This document shows, one piece after another, positions 43,089 to 52,900 of a stretch of 64,000 bases of DNA (positions within the stretch are counted from its first letter, which is position 1; the number at the start of each line of letters is the position of its first letter). A program made the translations under genes and the position numbers. A model generated the notes under the pieces. That model did no database searches. It was given only the letters and a program-made list of their open reading frames with translations, and was not told the origin of the DNA. Source of the DNA: Micromonospora craniellae (GTDB taxonomy: Bacteria; Actinomycetota; Actinomycetes; Mycobacteriales; Micromonosporaceae); assembly GCF_014764405.1 (NCBI RefSeq), contig NZ_CP061725.1, forward strand, positions 3,472,001-3,536,000, read 5' to 3'.

Positions 43089-43965
43089 GTGACCACCACC
43101 CCCTGGGTACCGCTGAGCCGCCGCAACGCCGACCTCGGCCCAGAACCACCTCAGGAAGGCGTCCCCCGCTACCTACAGGATGAGCTGCAAGGCTGGCTTC
43201 GAGTTCAGTTCATCACGCACCCAGAGCTTGAGAGAGCTACGCCTGCGCCTACGCATCCCTGGCCAACTGGCCAGGGCTGAGGGCGACAAGATGCTCGACG
43301 TTGTCGACGCTTTTCTATATTGGCACCCCTCGTCCGTCTGGGAGAACGAAGACGAGGAGGACCCCGAGGACTGGAGCCCCGAACAGGAAAAGGCGTGGCA
43401 GGACGATCTCACGGCCTGGCAGAGTTTGGCGGGCCAGATCGAGACGCTACTCAGTACGGCCGGCTCTGCTTGGCGTGTCGAGCAGCGATGCATCGGCCTC
43501 GAACGGCGAATCGATGAGACGGTGACAGCCGCCGTTGCTATGGCACGTAGAGACGCCCGCGACGATGCGGCCGAGCACCTCGCCGAGTCGTGGCGCGCGG
43601 CGTACGGCCGGAACCCGGACCACGACAAGGCGTACGACGAAGCCGTGCTCGCCGTCGAGGCGGTGCTCTGCCCACTGGTATCCCCGAACAACCAACGGCC
43701 GACCCTCGGCACCGTCATCCGTGATCTCCGGAACCAGACATCCCAATGGGAGCTGGCGATCGGCGACACCACTGGGAACCCGGCGGGGATCGGCCGCCTG
43801 GTCAACATGCTTGCGTTGCTGTGGGACGGGCAGTCGCGGCACGCGGGAGCCGCGAACTCCCGCCGGCAGTCCCAGATCGAGGGAGAGTCCGCAGTGCACG
43901 TGGCGGCCACGCTCGTGCAGTGGATCAACAGCGGTGTGCTGCGCCGGAAGACCGAGGGCCAGTAA
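43089..43965 (+). pseudogene. HEPN/abortive-infection-like protein, frameshifted
   Basis: From GTG 43089 the first frame reads WVPLSRRNADLGPEPPQEGVPRYLQDELQGWLRVQF and HPELER, then degenerates. A second frame takes over near 43230 with LRELRLRLRIPGQLARAEGDKMLDVVDAFLYWHP and runs to 43965. Together they make a continuous protein of about 290 residues, so one frameshift is likely. The C-terminal part (TLGTVIRDLRN, LVNMLALLWDGQSRHAG, then ESAVHVAATLVQWINSG) resembles the HEPN-like C-terminal domain of abortive-infection proteins. The next gene begins directly after its stop. If the shift is real the gene is dead. Confidence 0.6.
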
Positions 43966-44304
43966 GTGCCAATTGATCCCGCGACGTTCCTCGCTGCCGT
44001 GGCCACCGCCGTAGCAGCCAGCACCGTCGTGGAGCAATACGTCAAGCCGCGCGTCGAGGCGAAGAAGGCACGTCGGACCGCCCAACAGGAATTCATGGCC
44101 CGAATGGTCGGGCTGACCCTGTCCGCCGCAGTGCTCGCCGAGGATCTCCCCAAGGACATGGATCGCGAAGTGCGCGACCGGGTCAACGCCGAGCGGGCCC
44201 GCCAAGGGGAGCGGCTACGCCTGGCGGTGCAGCAGCTCTTCGACGACTCAGGCCGGTTCCTCATCGTCTACGGCGGTCCGCTGCGCACCCTGGTCCGGGA
44301 CTAG
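43966..44304 (+). CDS. Small membrane-anchored partner protein
   Basis: 112 residues, GTG immediately after the TAA of the Abi-like gene. An N-terminal helix (FLAAVATAVAASTVVEQYV) is followed by a basic KPRVEAKKARR, which would face the cytoplasm, and a helical remainder. Direct adjacency suggests a two-gene unit, possibly toxin and regulator/anchor. No family recognised. Confidence 0.6.
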   Translation: MPIDPATFLAAVATAVAASTVVEQYVKPRVEAKKARRTAQQEFMARMVGLTLSAAVLAEDLPKDMDREVRDRVNAERARQGERLRLAVQQLFDDSGRFLIVYGGPLRTLVRD

Positions 44305-44336
44305 GTCAGCTGCGTCGGCGGACTAACGCTGTCCGC

Positions 44337-44716
44337 TCGAACCAGAGCCCACCAAGCAGCGATCATCCAGGAACTGTCCGAGCCGGTCGCCACCGCGCTC
44401 AACCCTCCGTCGACGAGCGTCGGGCCGGGCCGATCCTGCGCAACACCTATGGTGGGCGGATGGATCGACACGCCGCCGCCCACCGATCAAGCACATGGCC
44501 CAGACCGAAGGGATCCGGATATCGAGGATGCAGCCGCATATGCTGCGCCACACGTTCGTGACGACCATGCTCGACGCCGGCGTCAGCCTCCGCGACGTAC
44601 AGACCGCCGCCCGCCACGCCGACCCGAGAACCACCATGCGCTACGACCAAGCACGCAAGAAGCCTAGACCGGCACCCAACTACATCCCCGCCGCCTACAC
44701 GGCCTCCGGGACATAG
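44337..44716 (+). pseudogene. Tyrosine recombinase remnant (C-terminal part)
   Basis: One frame carries VDERRAGPILRNTYGGRMDRHAAAH. After a frame change near 44485, MAQTEGIRISRMQPHMLRHTFVTTMLDAGVSLRDVQTAARHADPRTTMRYDQARK follows, containing HMLRHT, the second His in ARHAD and Tyr in MRYDQA. These are the box II residues of a XerC/D-type integrase. The catalytic Arg domain and the N-terminus are missing, so it is inactive. It marks the footprint of another element. Confidence 0.8.
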
Positions 44717-45150
44717 CCGGAGGCGCTCACAGCTTTTCCGAAAGTCGTGCACTCGATCATGACGTTGTCGGGTCTGCTCATCGCGTCCGGTCCGGCCGAC
44801 TTCCCGAGCTGCCGATGTGAGTGCGCTGTAGCCGCGTCAGGAGCGGCCATTGCCGAGGACACTACCCGGTCAAACGACCGCCAATGGAGTCCTGGTTTCC
44901 GTCCGGTACCTGGAAATGCCGCCACAAGGGCTCGGCGGGTCTTTGCTGGAACCTCTGTCCGATCGGCCGCTCACTGATCCTGCCAACGTAGAAAGAGGCG
45001 CTCCTGCCAGCCCTTCATGCGAAGCTGGGCCGAGCGTTCCAGTTGTGACGGCCTCCGCGACAGGTGTGGCGAGACCGGCCGCCGCGCCCATCCGCGTTTC
45101 AGCACCCGGTAGAGCTGTGCTTATCTGCGTGATGGCTCTAGGATCTTCTC
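44717..45150. other. Gap, nothing recognised
   Basis: No frame with family character or a good ribosome-binding site. It lies between the integrase remnant and the start of the IS66-disrupted gene, and is probably decayed DNA plus the promoter of that gene. Confidence 0.4.
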
Positions 45151-45242
45151 GTGAGCAGTGCTTCTGACTGGTTGGGCGTCGTCGCAACCGGGATCGGATC
45201 TGTCGGTACCGTAGGTGCCTTCTCGGTAACCTATCTTTTGCT

Positions 45243-46803
45243 GTAACTGGATAGGTGTCGTTGATCTTTCAGAGGTGTTTGGCCGGGGTGGGTCGTTGAC
45301 CGTTCGTGCCCGCCGATCCTTCGCAGCCGTCGTATGAGCAGCTGCTTGCGCTGAACGCGGACCTGTTCGCCCGGTTGGATCAGGCGCTCGGGCGGATCGC
45401 GGAGCTGGAGGCTGACCTCAGTACGGCGAAGTGCCGGATCGCTGATCTGGAAGCCCAGCTGAAGCAGTCGTCGAAGAACTCCTCGAAACCGCCGTCGACG
45501 GACGGGCTGGCCAAGCCGGCACCCAAATCTTTGCGCGGTAGGTCCGGGCGGGGGCCGGGGCGCCCGGCCGGGCAGCCCGGCGCCACTCTGGAGCAGGTCG
45601 CCGACCCCGACGTCATCGTGCGGCACACCCCCGAGGTGTGCGCGGGCTGCGACAACGATCTGGCCGGCGCGGCCGAAGTGTCCGTGACCCGGCGGCAGGT
45701 GTTCGACATTCCGGAACCGACGGTCGTGGTGACCGAGCATCAGATCGTCACCCTCGCCTGCCCGTGTGGACATCGCACCACCGGCATCGGGCCCGCCGAG
45801 GCCACCGCGCCTGCCGTGTACGGGCCGCGGATCGCCGCGATCGGGGTCTACCTGTTGCACGGGCAGTTCCTGTCGATCGGCCGTACCGCCGACGCGCTGC
45901 GGGACCTGTTCGGCCTGCCGGTCGCGGCGGCCACGGTCACCGCCTGGGTCAAACGCACCGCCCTCGGCATCATCGAGCAGGTGCTGCCGGTGATCCGCGA
46001 CCGGATCCGGCAGGCGCCGGTCGTGCACTTCGACGAGACCGGGATGCGCGTCGAAGGCCGTCTGGCCTGGCTGCACTCCGCGTCCACCGGCACCGACGTG
46101 CTCCTCACGGCGCACCGCAGACGCGGCGCCGCCGCCATTGACGACGCCGGTGTCCTGCCCGGCTTCACCGGTGTCGCCGTGCACGACGCGTGGGCGCCAT
46201 ACGACACCTACACCAGCGCCAACCACGCCCTGTGCAACGCCCACGTGCTGCGTGAACTGGTCTACGTCACCGACACCGCCACCGGCCCCACCGCCGACCT
46301 CGCCACCCAAGCCATCAACGCGCTGCGCCGGCTCAACCGCCTGGCCGACGACGCCCACACCGGGCAGGACACAGCGAACCCGGACGCCCTACGCGAGCAG
46401 CAGTACCTGCTGCGCTCCGCCGTCGTGCTCGGCGCGCAGGCCACCGCCGGCCGCGACGGCAAACTCCAGCGCAAACACCACGCCCTGTTCGTCCGGCTCC
46501 GCGACCGCCGCGACGACTACCTACGATTCGTCACCGACCCGGCCGTCCCCTTCGACAACAACGCCGCCGAACAGACCATCCGTATGCCGAAACTACGGAT
46601 CAAGGTCTCCGGAAGCATGCGCACCATGACCGGCGCCGAACACTTCGCCGCCATCCGCAGCTACACCGCCACCGCCATCCGCCAAGGCAACAACATGCTC
46701 GACGCCCTGATCCAAGCCGTCACCGGAAACCCCTGGATCCCCGCCACCACCTGAGCAAATCGGCGTACACGCATACCCGATGTTCCAGCACCTATCCAGT
46801 TAC
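45243..46803 (+). mobile_element. IS66-family insertion sequence, complete (1561 bp)
   Basis: The ends are GTAACTGGATAGGTG (45243-45257) and its exact complement (46789-46803), starting GTAA as is usual for IS66. They are flanked by the perfect 8-bp duplication CTTTTGCT (45235-45242 and 46804-46811), the duplication length typical of the family. Only the transposase gene is present; the tnpA/tnpB accessory genes of classical IS66 are absent. Confidence 0.95.
45306..46754 (+). CDS. tnpC: IS66-family transposase
   Basis: 482 residues, GTG start. The N-terminal leucine-zipper-like coiled coil (LLALNADLFARLDQALGRIAELEADL) is followed by the family linker SSKNSSKPPSTDG and GRPAGQPG. A Cys zinc-finger (EVCAGCDNDL, LACPCGHRT) comes next, then the catalytic core with VVHFDETGMRVEGRLAWLHSAST, VAVHDAWAPYDTY, NHALCNAHVLREL and the final VPFDNNAAEQTIRMPKLRIKVSG bearing the catalytic Glu. 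Complete. Confidence 0.95.
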   Translation: MPADPSQPSYEQLLALNADLFARLDQALGRIAELEADLSTAKCRIADLEAQLKQSSKNSSKPPSTDGLAKPAPKSLRGRSGRGPGRPAGQPGATLEQVADPDVIVRHTPEVCAGCDNDLAGAAEVSVTRRQVFDIPEPTVVVTEHQIVTLACPCGHRTTGIGPAEATAPAVYGPRIAAIGVYLLHGQFLSIGRTADALRDLFGLPVAAATVTAWVKRTALGIIEQVLPVIRDRIRQAPVVHFDETGMRVEGRLAWLHSASTGTDVLLTAHRRRGAAAIDDAGVLPGFTGVAVHDAWAPYDTYTSANHALCNAHVLRELVYVTDTATGPTADLATQAINALRRLNRLADDAHTGQDTANPDALREQQYLLRSAVVLGAQATAGRDGKLQRKHHALFVRLRDRRDDYLRFVTDPAVPFDNNAAEQTIRMPKLRIKVSGSMRTMTGAEHFAAIRSYTATAIRQGNNMLDALIQAVTGNPWIPATT

Positions 46804-47622
46804 CTTTTGCTGAAGCGAGAAGCCGCCCGGGATGAGGGCGCCGAGCATGCGCGGCAGACTGTTCGGGCTGAGCGGCGACGCCAGCAGGCTGCTGCGGTTG
46901 CATGCTGGTATGAAGAGCGGGTTCTTTCTGGTGAGCCTGGAGACGACGACTACGAGAGAGACTACGGCGCGAAACTGCTTAATTCGTCCAGTCTGCCTAT
47001 CTATGACGTCCACTTGCGCTGGGCGCGAAAGAAGACGGCCGACTCGGAGCTCGAAGATCGGTGGCGCAACGTACTTCTCTATCCCGTTTGGTATGACGTT
47101 CTACCACCCACTCCTGACCCGATTTTTGTAAAATTCTCCGATCATAATGGGATAGCCGACAGCAATCTCGACTACGGTCTTGGCCGAATTGCAGTCCAAA
47201 TGAGCTTCATAGACAGCGCAGGTGCTCGCTGGATGCGTCACGTGGATGGGCGACTCGAAGAGGATCCCGGGAACTCCATCAAGCGAGAGCCCGCCGGCTG
47301 GGAACTGCTGGAAATGGCAGACGTGCGAGAAATGATTCCGCACTACTTTCAGTAGTGAGCCATTTCCAACTTTATGGCGCAGGTCGGTAGCGTGGAGGGG
47401 GCCGGTAAGACAAGCAATCGGCCAAGAAAAATTCCCGTCGCCGTTGGTGGCCGAGTCTGGCTGGCGTGGACGTTCTGCTTGTTGACGAGAGCGCCCAAGC
47501 GGGACGGGAGCCGCCCAGTGCTTTCGCAGCGTGGCGGGTTGGCCTTCTTCCTTCGGATGACCGGAGCTTTCGCAAGCCGCTCGCTACGAAGCCTGGTGGA
47601 GGCGATGTATGGCCGTGCGATG

Positions 47623-48225
47623 TCAGGCCGCATTCGACGCCTCGATGATGGTAGCCGTTCCTACCACGGGCCGACCTTCGTGCATGGTGATCGTCATGCC
47701 TGGCTGCAGGTGACGCCAGAGGGCTGGGGACAGTGGGCCCAGGCGAACGGACCCGCTGGCGCCTGGTGACAGCGCTGGCGCGGACTCCACCCAGACGCGT
47801 GCCACGAGCAGATCGGGGTCGCCCTCAGCCGTACGGCGGCCGAGGTCCCACAGCGGTCGGAGGATGCCCTTGCCCGGGATCGGCGTTCGCCGACCGCCTT
47901 CGCTGGGCAACAGGAGCCGCAACTCAGCGCGGACGATTCCGTGGATGCTCTCCCACCGGCCCCAGCGGCACCACTTGACGGCATCGGAAAGCCACATCAG
48001 CTCGGCGCTGTCGATCAGCAGATCCCACCAAACGGTCGGGGGCCGCCAACCCGTGTCCAGGTCGGCAAGGAGGCCGAGCGCGACCTCCCACTCGCCGTGA
48101 TCGAGGTACTCGCGTACGTCCATCACCGTCACGCCGGCCTCGTTGACGGCATCAACAGGGACCATGGCCGCAGCCCGAACGAGCAGATCGGCAACATCCA
48201 CCCGCAGATTATTCAATGTCTTCAT
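47623..48225 (-). CDS. MafI-like helical domain fused to an EF-Tu-domain-3-like barrel
   Basis: 200 residues, ATG 48225. The N-terminal 100 residues (VTVMDVREYLDHGEWEVALGLLADL and the Trp-rich stretch after it) resemble MafI-type immunity proteins. The C-terminal end (LVARVWVESAPALSPGASGSVRLGPLS; LQPGMTITMHEGRPVVGTATIIEA) closely follows the last strands of elongation factor Tu domain 3. The combination suggests an immunity or decoy protein for a toxin that targets EF-Tu or tRNA; this is inference. It converges on the IS66-disrupted gene. No toxin is evident next to it. Confidence 0.6.
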   Translation of the reverse strand: MKTLNNLRVDVADLLVRAAAMVPVDAVNEAGVTVMDVREYLDHGEWEVALGLLADLDTGWRPPTVWWDLLIDSAELMWLSDAVKWCRWGRWESIHGIVRAELRLLLPSEGGRRTPIPGKGILRPLWDLGRRTAEGDPDLLVARVWVESAPALSPGASGSVRLGPLSPALWRHLQPGMTITMHEGRPVVGTATIIEASNAA

Positions 48226-48433
48226 AGCCCCAGGGCAACGGTCCCATCGGCGCACGGATCTGCCGCGATCCGGGCACCAAATCGACTCGACTGGTGACTC
48301 AGCGTGAGTAGCGAACTTCGGGCCACTACGGTTGCAGACGAAGTGGAAGACGACCCGGCCATGTGTACGTCTGGCGTACCCGAGTCTGCACTGGAACCCG
48401 TACGCCGACACGTGGTCGTCGCGCCCGTTGACG

Positions 48434-49906
48434 TCACTTGCTCCGGCCCGCGGGCTGCCGTCGTGTCCGTGCCCTCGCGATTCCCGGTCGCCGGGGGTAG
48501 TCCTGCGGCAGGTGCCGGTAGATCGAACGCAGCGACTTGCCGATTCTCTCGGCTAGCAGTTCAGGGTCCAGGTTGGGTTCTTTGCGCAGCCAGTAGGCCA
48601 CTGCCTCCGCGGTTCCCTTGGGAGCCTCCGAGTCTCTGTCGTCGTCGACCTCGCCGCCGACGGCGTGCTGATCGTCGTCCATCTCGTCGTTGTCGCCATC
48701 GCCGGCAGCGTCTGTGCCGTTCTCGCTCTCGCCTGCCGAGTCCGTTACGACTGGTCCTTCCAGCGGTGGCACGTGTGCGACTGCGTCGTGGCTCTCGGCC
48801 GGCTGCTGCTGATCGTCATCGTTCGGGGCGGGCTGTGGCTTCTGCTGGCCAGCGCTTGGCACGTCTGCCGCAGACGGGGTGCGCTCGGGCGCGGGCAGCG
48901 CGTCGGCGGGGCCATCTCGCCTGAACCGGCGACGGCGGCGGCCGGAGTTGTGTGCCGTGATGATCCGTTCCGGGGCGAGGTCTGCGGCGAGGAGCATGGT
49001 CAGCCCGTTGTAGTCGGCGGCGGCCGCGAGGCGCGCCGCGATCTCGTCCAGGTCGTACACCCGCACGGCGATGTCGGCGGTGGTCGGGTCGACCGCGGTT
49101 TTGATTTTGCGGTGGAGCACTTTGGCGATCGCGGCGTCGCGGCGTTGGCGGGCGGTCGCGGCGTGGGCCGCCTTCAGGGACTCGTACAGGTCGAGGCCGT
49201 CGGCCTTGGCGATGAACCGTGCCCGGGAGGTGATGACGGGGTGGCAGATCCAGTGCCCGAACACTTCATATGCGGGCGGTGTGGGTGGCAGCCCTCCGGT
49301 GAGGCGTAGCCGGTCGCGGCGCTGGTTGCCGGTGTGCATCACCCAGACGAGGTACCCGAGGGCGGACATGCCCGAGAAGAAGCCGCCGACCAGGTGGTCG
49401 GGGTGAGCGGCCCAGTTGAAGGCCACGGCACCGGCGGCGATGGCAGCCGACAGCAGGCGGGAGGCGATCGCCTGCTCGCCGAGGCGGCGTCGCACGTCGG
49501 CGTTGGCCATCACGACCACGCCGCCGAGTTCGAGGGCCGCGACGGCCGGGACCGCGACGAGCACCGGGACGCCCAGCGTCTGGACGGCGCCGGTGACCTG
49601 GCCGACGAGGGCGACCAGCAGCACCAGGACGTAGAACGCCTGGCGCATCCATGCCGCGTGCCGAACGGCCCTGATCAGGTCGGTATCGAGCGCGTCGCGG
49701 GTCATCGGGGACGTGGCGCGACGACTCGCCGCGCCCACCTCGCGGTCGATGCCCGGCGGGGTACCGCTGCCAGGGATGGTCGCTCTGGACGGCCACGCGG
49801 TGTTGTTGTGGCCGGCGTTCGCCGCCTGCACGCCGTCACGGCCGGGCGTGGGCTGATCGGGCCGGCTGCCGCGCGTCGTCTCGTGTGCCGGAGGGTGGAG
49901 CGTCAT
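48434..49906 (-). CDS. DUF2637-like membrane protein with C-terminal helix-turn-helix
   Basis: 490 residues, ATG 49906 overlapping the LysM-BTAD stop. Four membrane helices (WMRQAFYVLVLLVALVGQVTGAV, LGVPVLVAVPAVAALELGGVVVM, LLSAAIAAGAVAFNWAAH and LVGGFFSGMSALGYLVWVM) lie in the first 200 residues, with an AVRHAAWMRQAF approach typical of DUF2637 (Spd-like) proteins of actinobacterial elements. After a soluble helical part and a long acidic linker, DPELLAERIGKSLRSIYRHLPQDYP forms a helix-turn-helix. Probable role in element spread or transfer regulation. Confidence 0.72.
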   Translation of the reverse strand: MTLHPPAHETTRGSRPDQPTPGRDGVQAANAGHNNTAWPSRATIPGSGTPPGIDREVGAASRRATSPMTRDALDTDLIRAVRHAAWMRQAFYVLVLLVALVGQVTGAVQTLGVPVLVAVPAVAALELGGVVVMANADVRRRLGEQAIASRLLSAAIAAGAVAFNWAAHPDHLVGGFFSGMSALGYLVWVMHTGNQRRDRLRLTGGLPPTPPAYEVFGHWICHPVITSRARFIAKADGLDLYESLKAAHAATARQRRDAAIAKVLHRKIKTAVDPTTADIAVRVYDLDEIAARLAAAADYNGLTMLLAADLAPERIITAHNSGRRRRRFRRDGPADALPAPERTPSAADVPSAGQQKPQPAPNDDDQQQPAESHDAVAHVPPLEGPVVTDSAGESENGTDAAGDGDNDEMDDDQHAVGGEVDDDRDSEAPKGTAEAVAYWLRKEPNLDPELLAERIGKSLRSIYRHLPQDYPRRPGIARARTRRQPAGRSK

Positions 49907-52900
49907 GCGCGTCGTCCGCTGTCACGGGGTTGCGGTTGTCCGGCTGGCCGGCGCTGTTGCAGGCCGGCGATGAGCCGGTCCGCGAGGTCGATGGTGTCCC
50001 CGCTGGGCTCGGCGTCGATCTCGTCGAGCCGGCGGGTGAGGGTCCGGCGCAGGGTGCGAATCTCGTCGAGGTGTCCCAGTGCGGCGTGGGCGCGCATCGC
50101 CTGCTGGTAGAGGGGCTCGGCGTATGGGTCGTGGCGCATCGCGGTGTCCAGCACCGTGAGGGCTTCGGCGGGGTCGGCGGTCGTGGCGGCGAGGGCGAGG
50201 TGGGCGTCGAGGGCTTGACGGCGGATGCCTTCGCGGTGGACCTCGATCCACTCGTAGTCGAAGCCGTCGGCGAGTGCACCACCGTAGGCGTTGACGGCGC
50301 GGCGCAGTGCGGCGGCCCGGTCGGCGTCGGTGGTGGCCCGCTCGGCGTCGCGCAGCGCGTCGCGCATACGCCACAGGTCCGTGTCGAACGCCTCCCGGTG
50401 GAGGGTGTAACGGCGGGACGGGTGGGTGACGTAGCTGGCGGGCCCGCCGGTGCGGGCGAGGGTCTTGCGTAGCGCGGACACATAGGTGTGCAGGCGGTGT
50501 GGGGCCTTCGCCGCGGGGGCGTCGGGGAGCAGGTCATCGAGGATGTTGTCCTGGGCCGCGTCGCCGTCATGGACGACGAGGTAGACGAGCAGTTCGAGGG
50601 ACTTGGCGCGCAGCGGCACGGTGGTGTCTATGTCGACGATGCGCGCGTCGCCCAGGACCCGCACCGCGACGCGCTCCTGCGGCTGTGGGTCGTCGCTTCC
50701 TGGCCCGTCTTCGGAACGGTGACGGCTGTCCGTCGCGGCCGGCGAAACGGTGGTGTCGGAGGCGGGGACGGGATCATCCGTCGACGTCGGCGGCACCTCG
50801 CCGGCGGCGGGCATCGGGGCGTCGGTAAGACCGTGCGGTGCGCGGTTGTCGGCGTCGAGGATGGCATCCGGTTGCGGCTGCGGGCACTGTGTGGTCGTCG
50901 CGGTGGTGGGTCCGTCTGGTGTCGGCGTGGGGCGCTCGCCTGTGTGCGCCTCGGCGAGTGTGGTGACCAGGTCGATCGTCTCCTCCGGGGTGAGCACGGC
51001 CAGCCGGCCGACATCGGCGGGATGAACGCCGTGGCGGTTCTGTCCGTCGGGCCGGTGGGTGGTGCCGTCGGTGGCGACGACGACGGTGTCACCATCAGGC
51101 CAGGCGCCGAGAAGGACGCCGTGAATGTCGAGGCGTTGACCTTGGGCCAGGAGAGCGACGATCCGGGCGCGTTCGTGGCGGGCTGACGCGTGGGTGATGA
51201 AGAGGATGGGTGGTGGCGGTTCCTCATGGCGGGCGGTGTGACGCAGGTCGGCGAGGGTGTCGACCTCGTGCTGGTACACCAGACGGCTACGGTGCAGGGT
51301 CTGCGTCTCAAGGACGTCCAGGGCGTCGTCGAGGCCGGCGGTGACGGTGAGACGGCCAGTCTCGGGAAGGGCCGTGGCGGTGCTCAATAGGGCTGCTGCG
51401 GTCGGCGCGGGGATGACGACCCGGCCGCCGGTGTGGGGAGTGTTCACCCCGCTGGCGAGGGCGGCGGTGAGGAATCCACGCCCGGCCGCGTCCGCGCCGG
51501 GTCCGGTCAGCCCGAGCCCGGCGGGAGGCCACACGTCGCACAATGGGTGGTCCTGCGCGGGAACCACGGGCGCGGCGTGAGGCAGCGGCTGGTCGGCTGC
51601 TTCGGGGCTGTCGGCGCGCGTGTGCTCGACCGTGTCGTCATTGATCGCTGCCCGATCATCGTCGCAAGCGGCCTGCGCGGATTCGACGGCGTCGAGGATG
51701 TCGAGGCCGTGGGCGTTGTCGGTGGCCGGCCGGCGTAGGGCACGTCGGACGCGTGTGACGGTCGCGGGCATCGGCGTGAGGTCGGGATCGCCGGATCGCC
51801 TGTGCGGGCCGGGCGGTCGCGGCTGGTAGCGGCGCCGACGCCACGCCCAGACCAGGCTGGCGGCTGCCGCGACCGCGGCGGCGAGACCGAGGTCCAGCCA
51901 ACTCCCGCTCCCCAACGTGATGCCATCGGGGCGGGACGATTCAGCCGGCGAGCTGTTGGCCGGCGGTGGCGTACGGGTGGCGTGGCTGCTCGGGGCGCCG
52001 GCCACGGTCGACGGTGCGGCGGTGGTGGTGGGGCTGGGCGGTGTGTCGCTGCCCTCGCCGGTGGTCGGCTCGCCGGTCGGTTCGACCGGCGAGGGCGGTT
52101 CCTGTGTGCGGGGTGTGTCGGGCTCAGACGGGCCTGTGGGGGCGGGGCTGGCCGCGCCTGGCGGGGCCGTGTCCGCGGGTAGGGCCAGGGTCCAGCCCGG
52201 GTAGATCAGGTCAGGATTGGTGAACGTGCCTCCCACGGTGGCGAAGTAGGTGCCGCGGTTGAGCGCCCAGATCTCGGGCCAGCGATCGGGATCGCCGAGC
52301 CACCGCTTCGCGATCGCCGACAGGGTGTCGCCCTCGCGCACCACGCAGGTGTAGACCGACCCGGCCCTGTCGACGGGGTGGTCCGCCCGCCGTGTCGTCG
52401 ACGGTCCGCTCGCCGTGCGGGATGCGTCGGCGGAGACGACCGTACTGTGGCCAGCGACGGGCCGCGGGACGCGGTCGCTGTCGCCTGCAGCGGAACCGTG
52501 GTCTACCGGGGCCGACCGGCCCGCGTCGGTGCGGTCCGGCGCGGGCCGGTCGGCGGCGGGCCGCTGCGCGGGGGCGTCCTCGCGCGGTGTGCTGTCAGAC
52601 GATGTGTCGGCCGTGGAGGTGGCGTGCGCGGCGGCGGGCAGCGCGGTGGAGGTTACCGCGGTGGCGCCCAGCAACGCTGCCGCGAGACCCTGCATCGGTG
52701 CCGGCATGCGCAGCGCGATCCGCCATCGCAGTCGAGCCGAGACACGCCGGTGGACGCGGCCGGCGACGGTGGTGGCGAACATGGCCCAGAGCAGCCACCC
52801 GCTGGCCTGCAGCAGCGTGGTGAGGAACCCGGTGGTCAGGGGCTGGTGCAGCCACGCGCGTAACTGACTGTTGGACGGCATCGTGGGCGTCGGCCAGTCC

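Larger units (their letters stand above)
45151..47355 (+). pseudogene. Membrane protein gene disrupted by the IS66 element
   Basis: Original start GTG 45151. The first 92 bases encode VSSASDWLGVVATGIGSVGT and then VGAFSVTYLL, a membrane helix. The gene resumes at 46812 with LKREAARDEGAEHARQTVR. Removing the IS and one 8-bp duplication copy gives 636 nt, exactly 212 codons, with the frame restored across CTTTTGCT. The soluble part is helical then beta-rich, ending EMADVREMIPHYFQ. Function unknown. Base composition in the 3' part is lower in GC than its surroundings, suggesting foreign origin. Confidence 0.85.

Noticed and set aside
44850..45167. Plus-strand frame of 105 codons before the IS66-disrupted gene
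   Set aside because: No family character, low-complexity Ala/Pro/Ser content and no ribosome-binding site.
47374..47769. Plus-strand 131-codon frame overlapping the EF-Tu-like gene
   Set aside because: It overlaps the better-supported minus-strand gene and has no recognisable domain.
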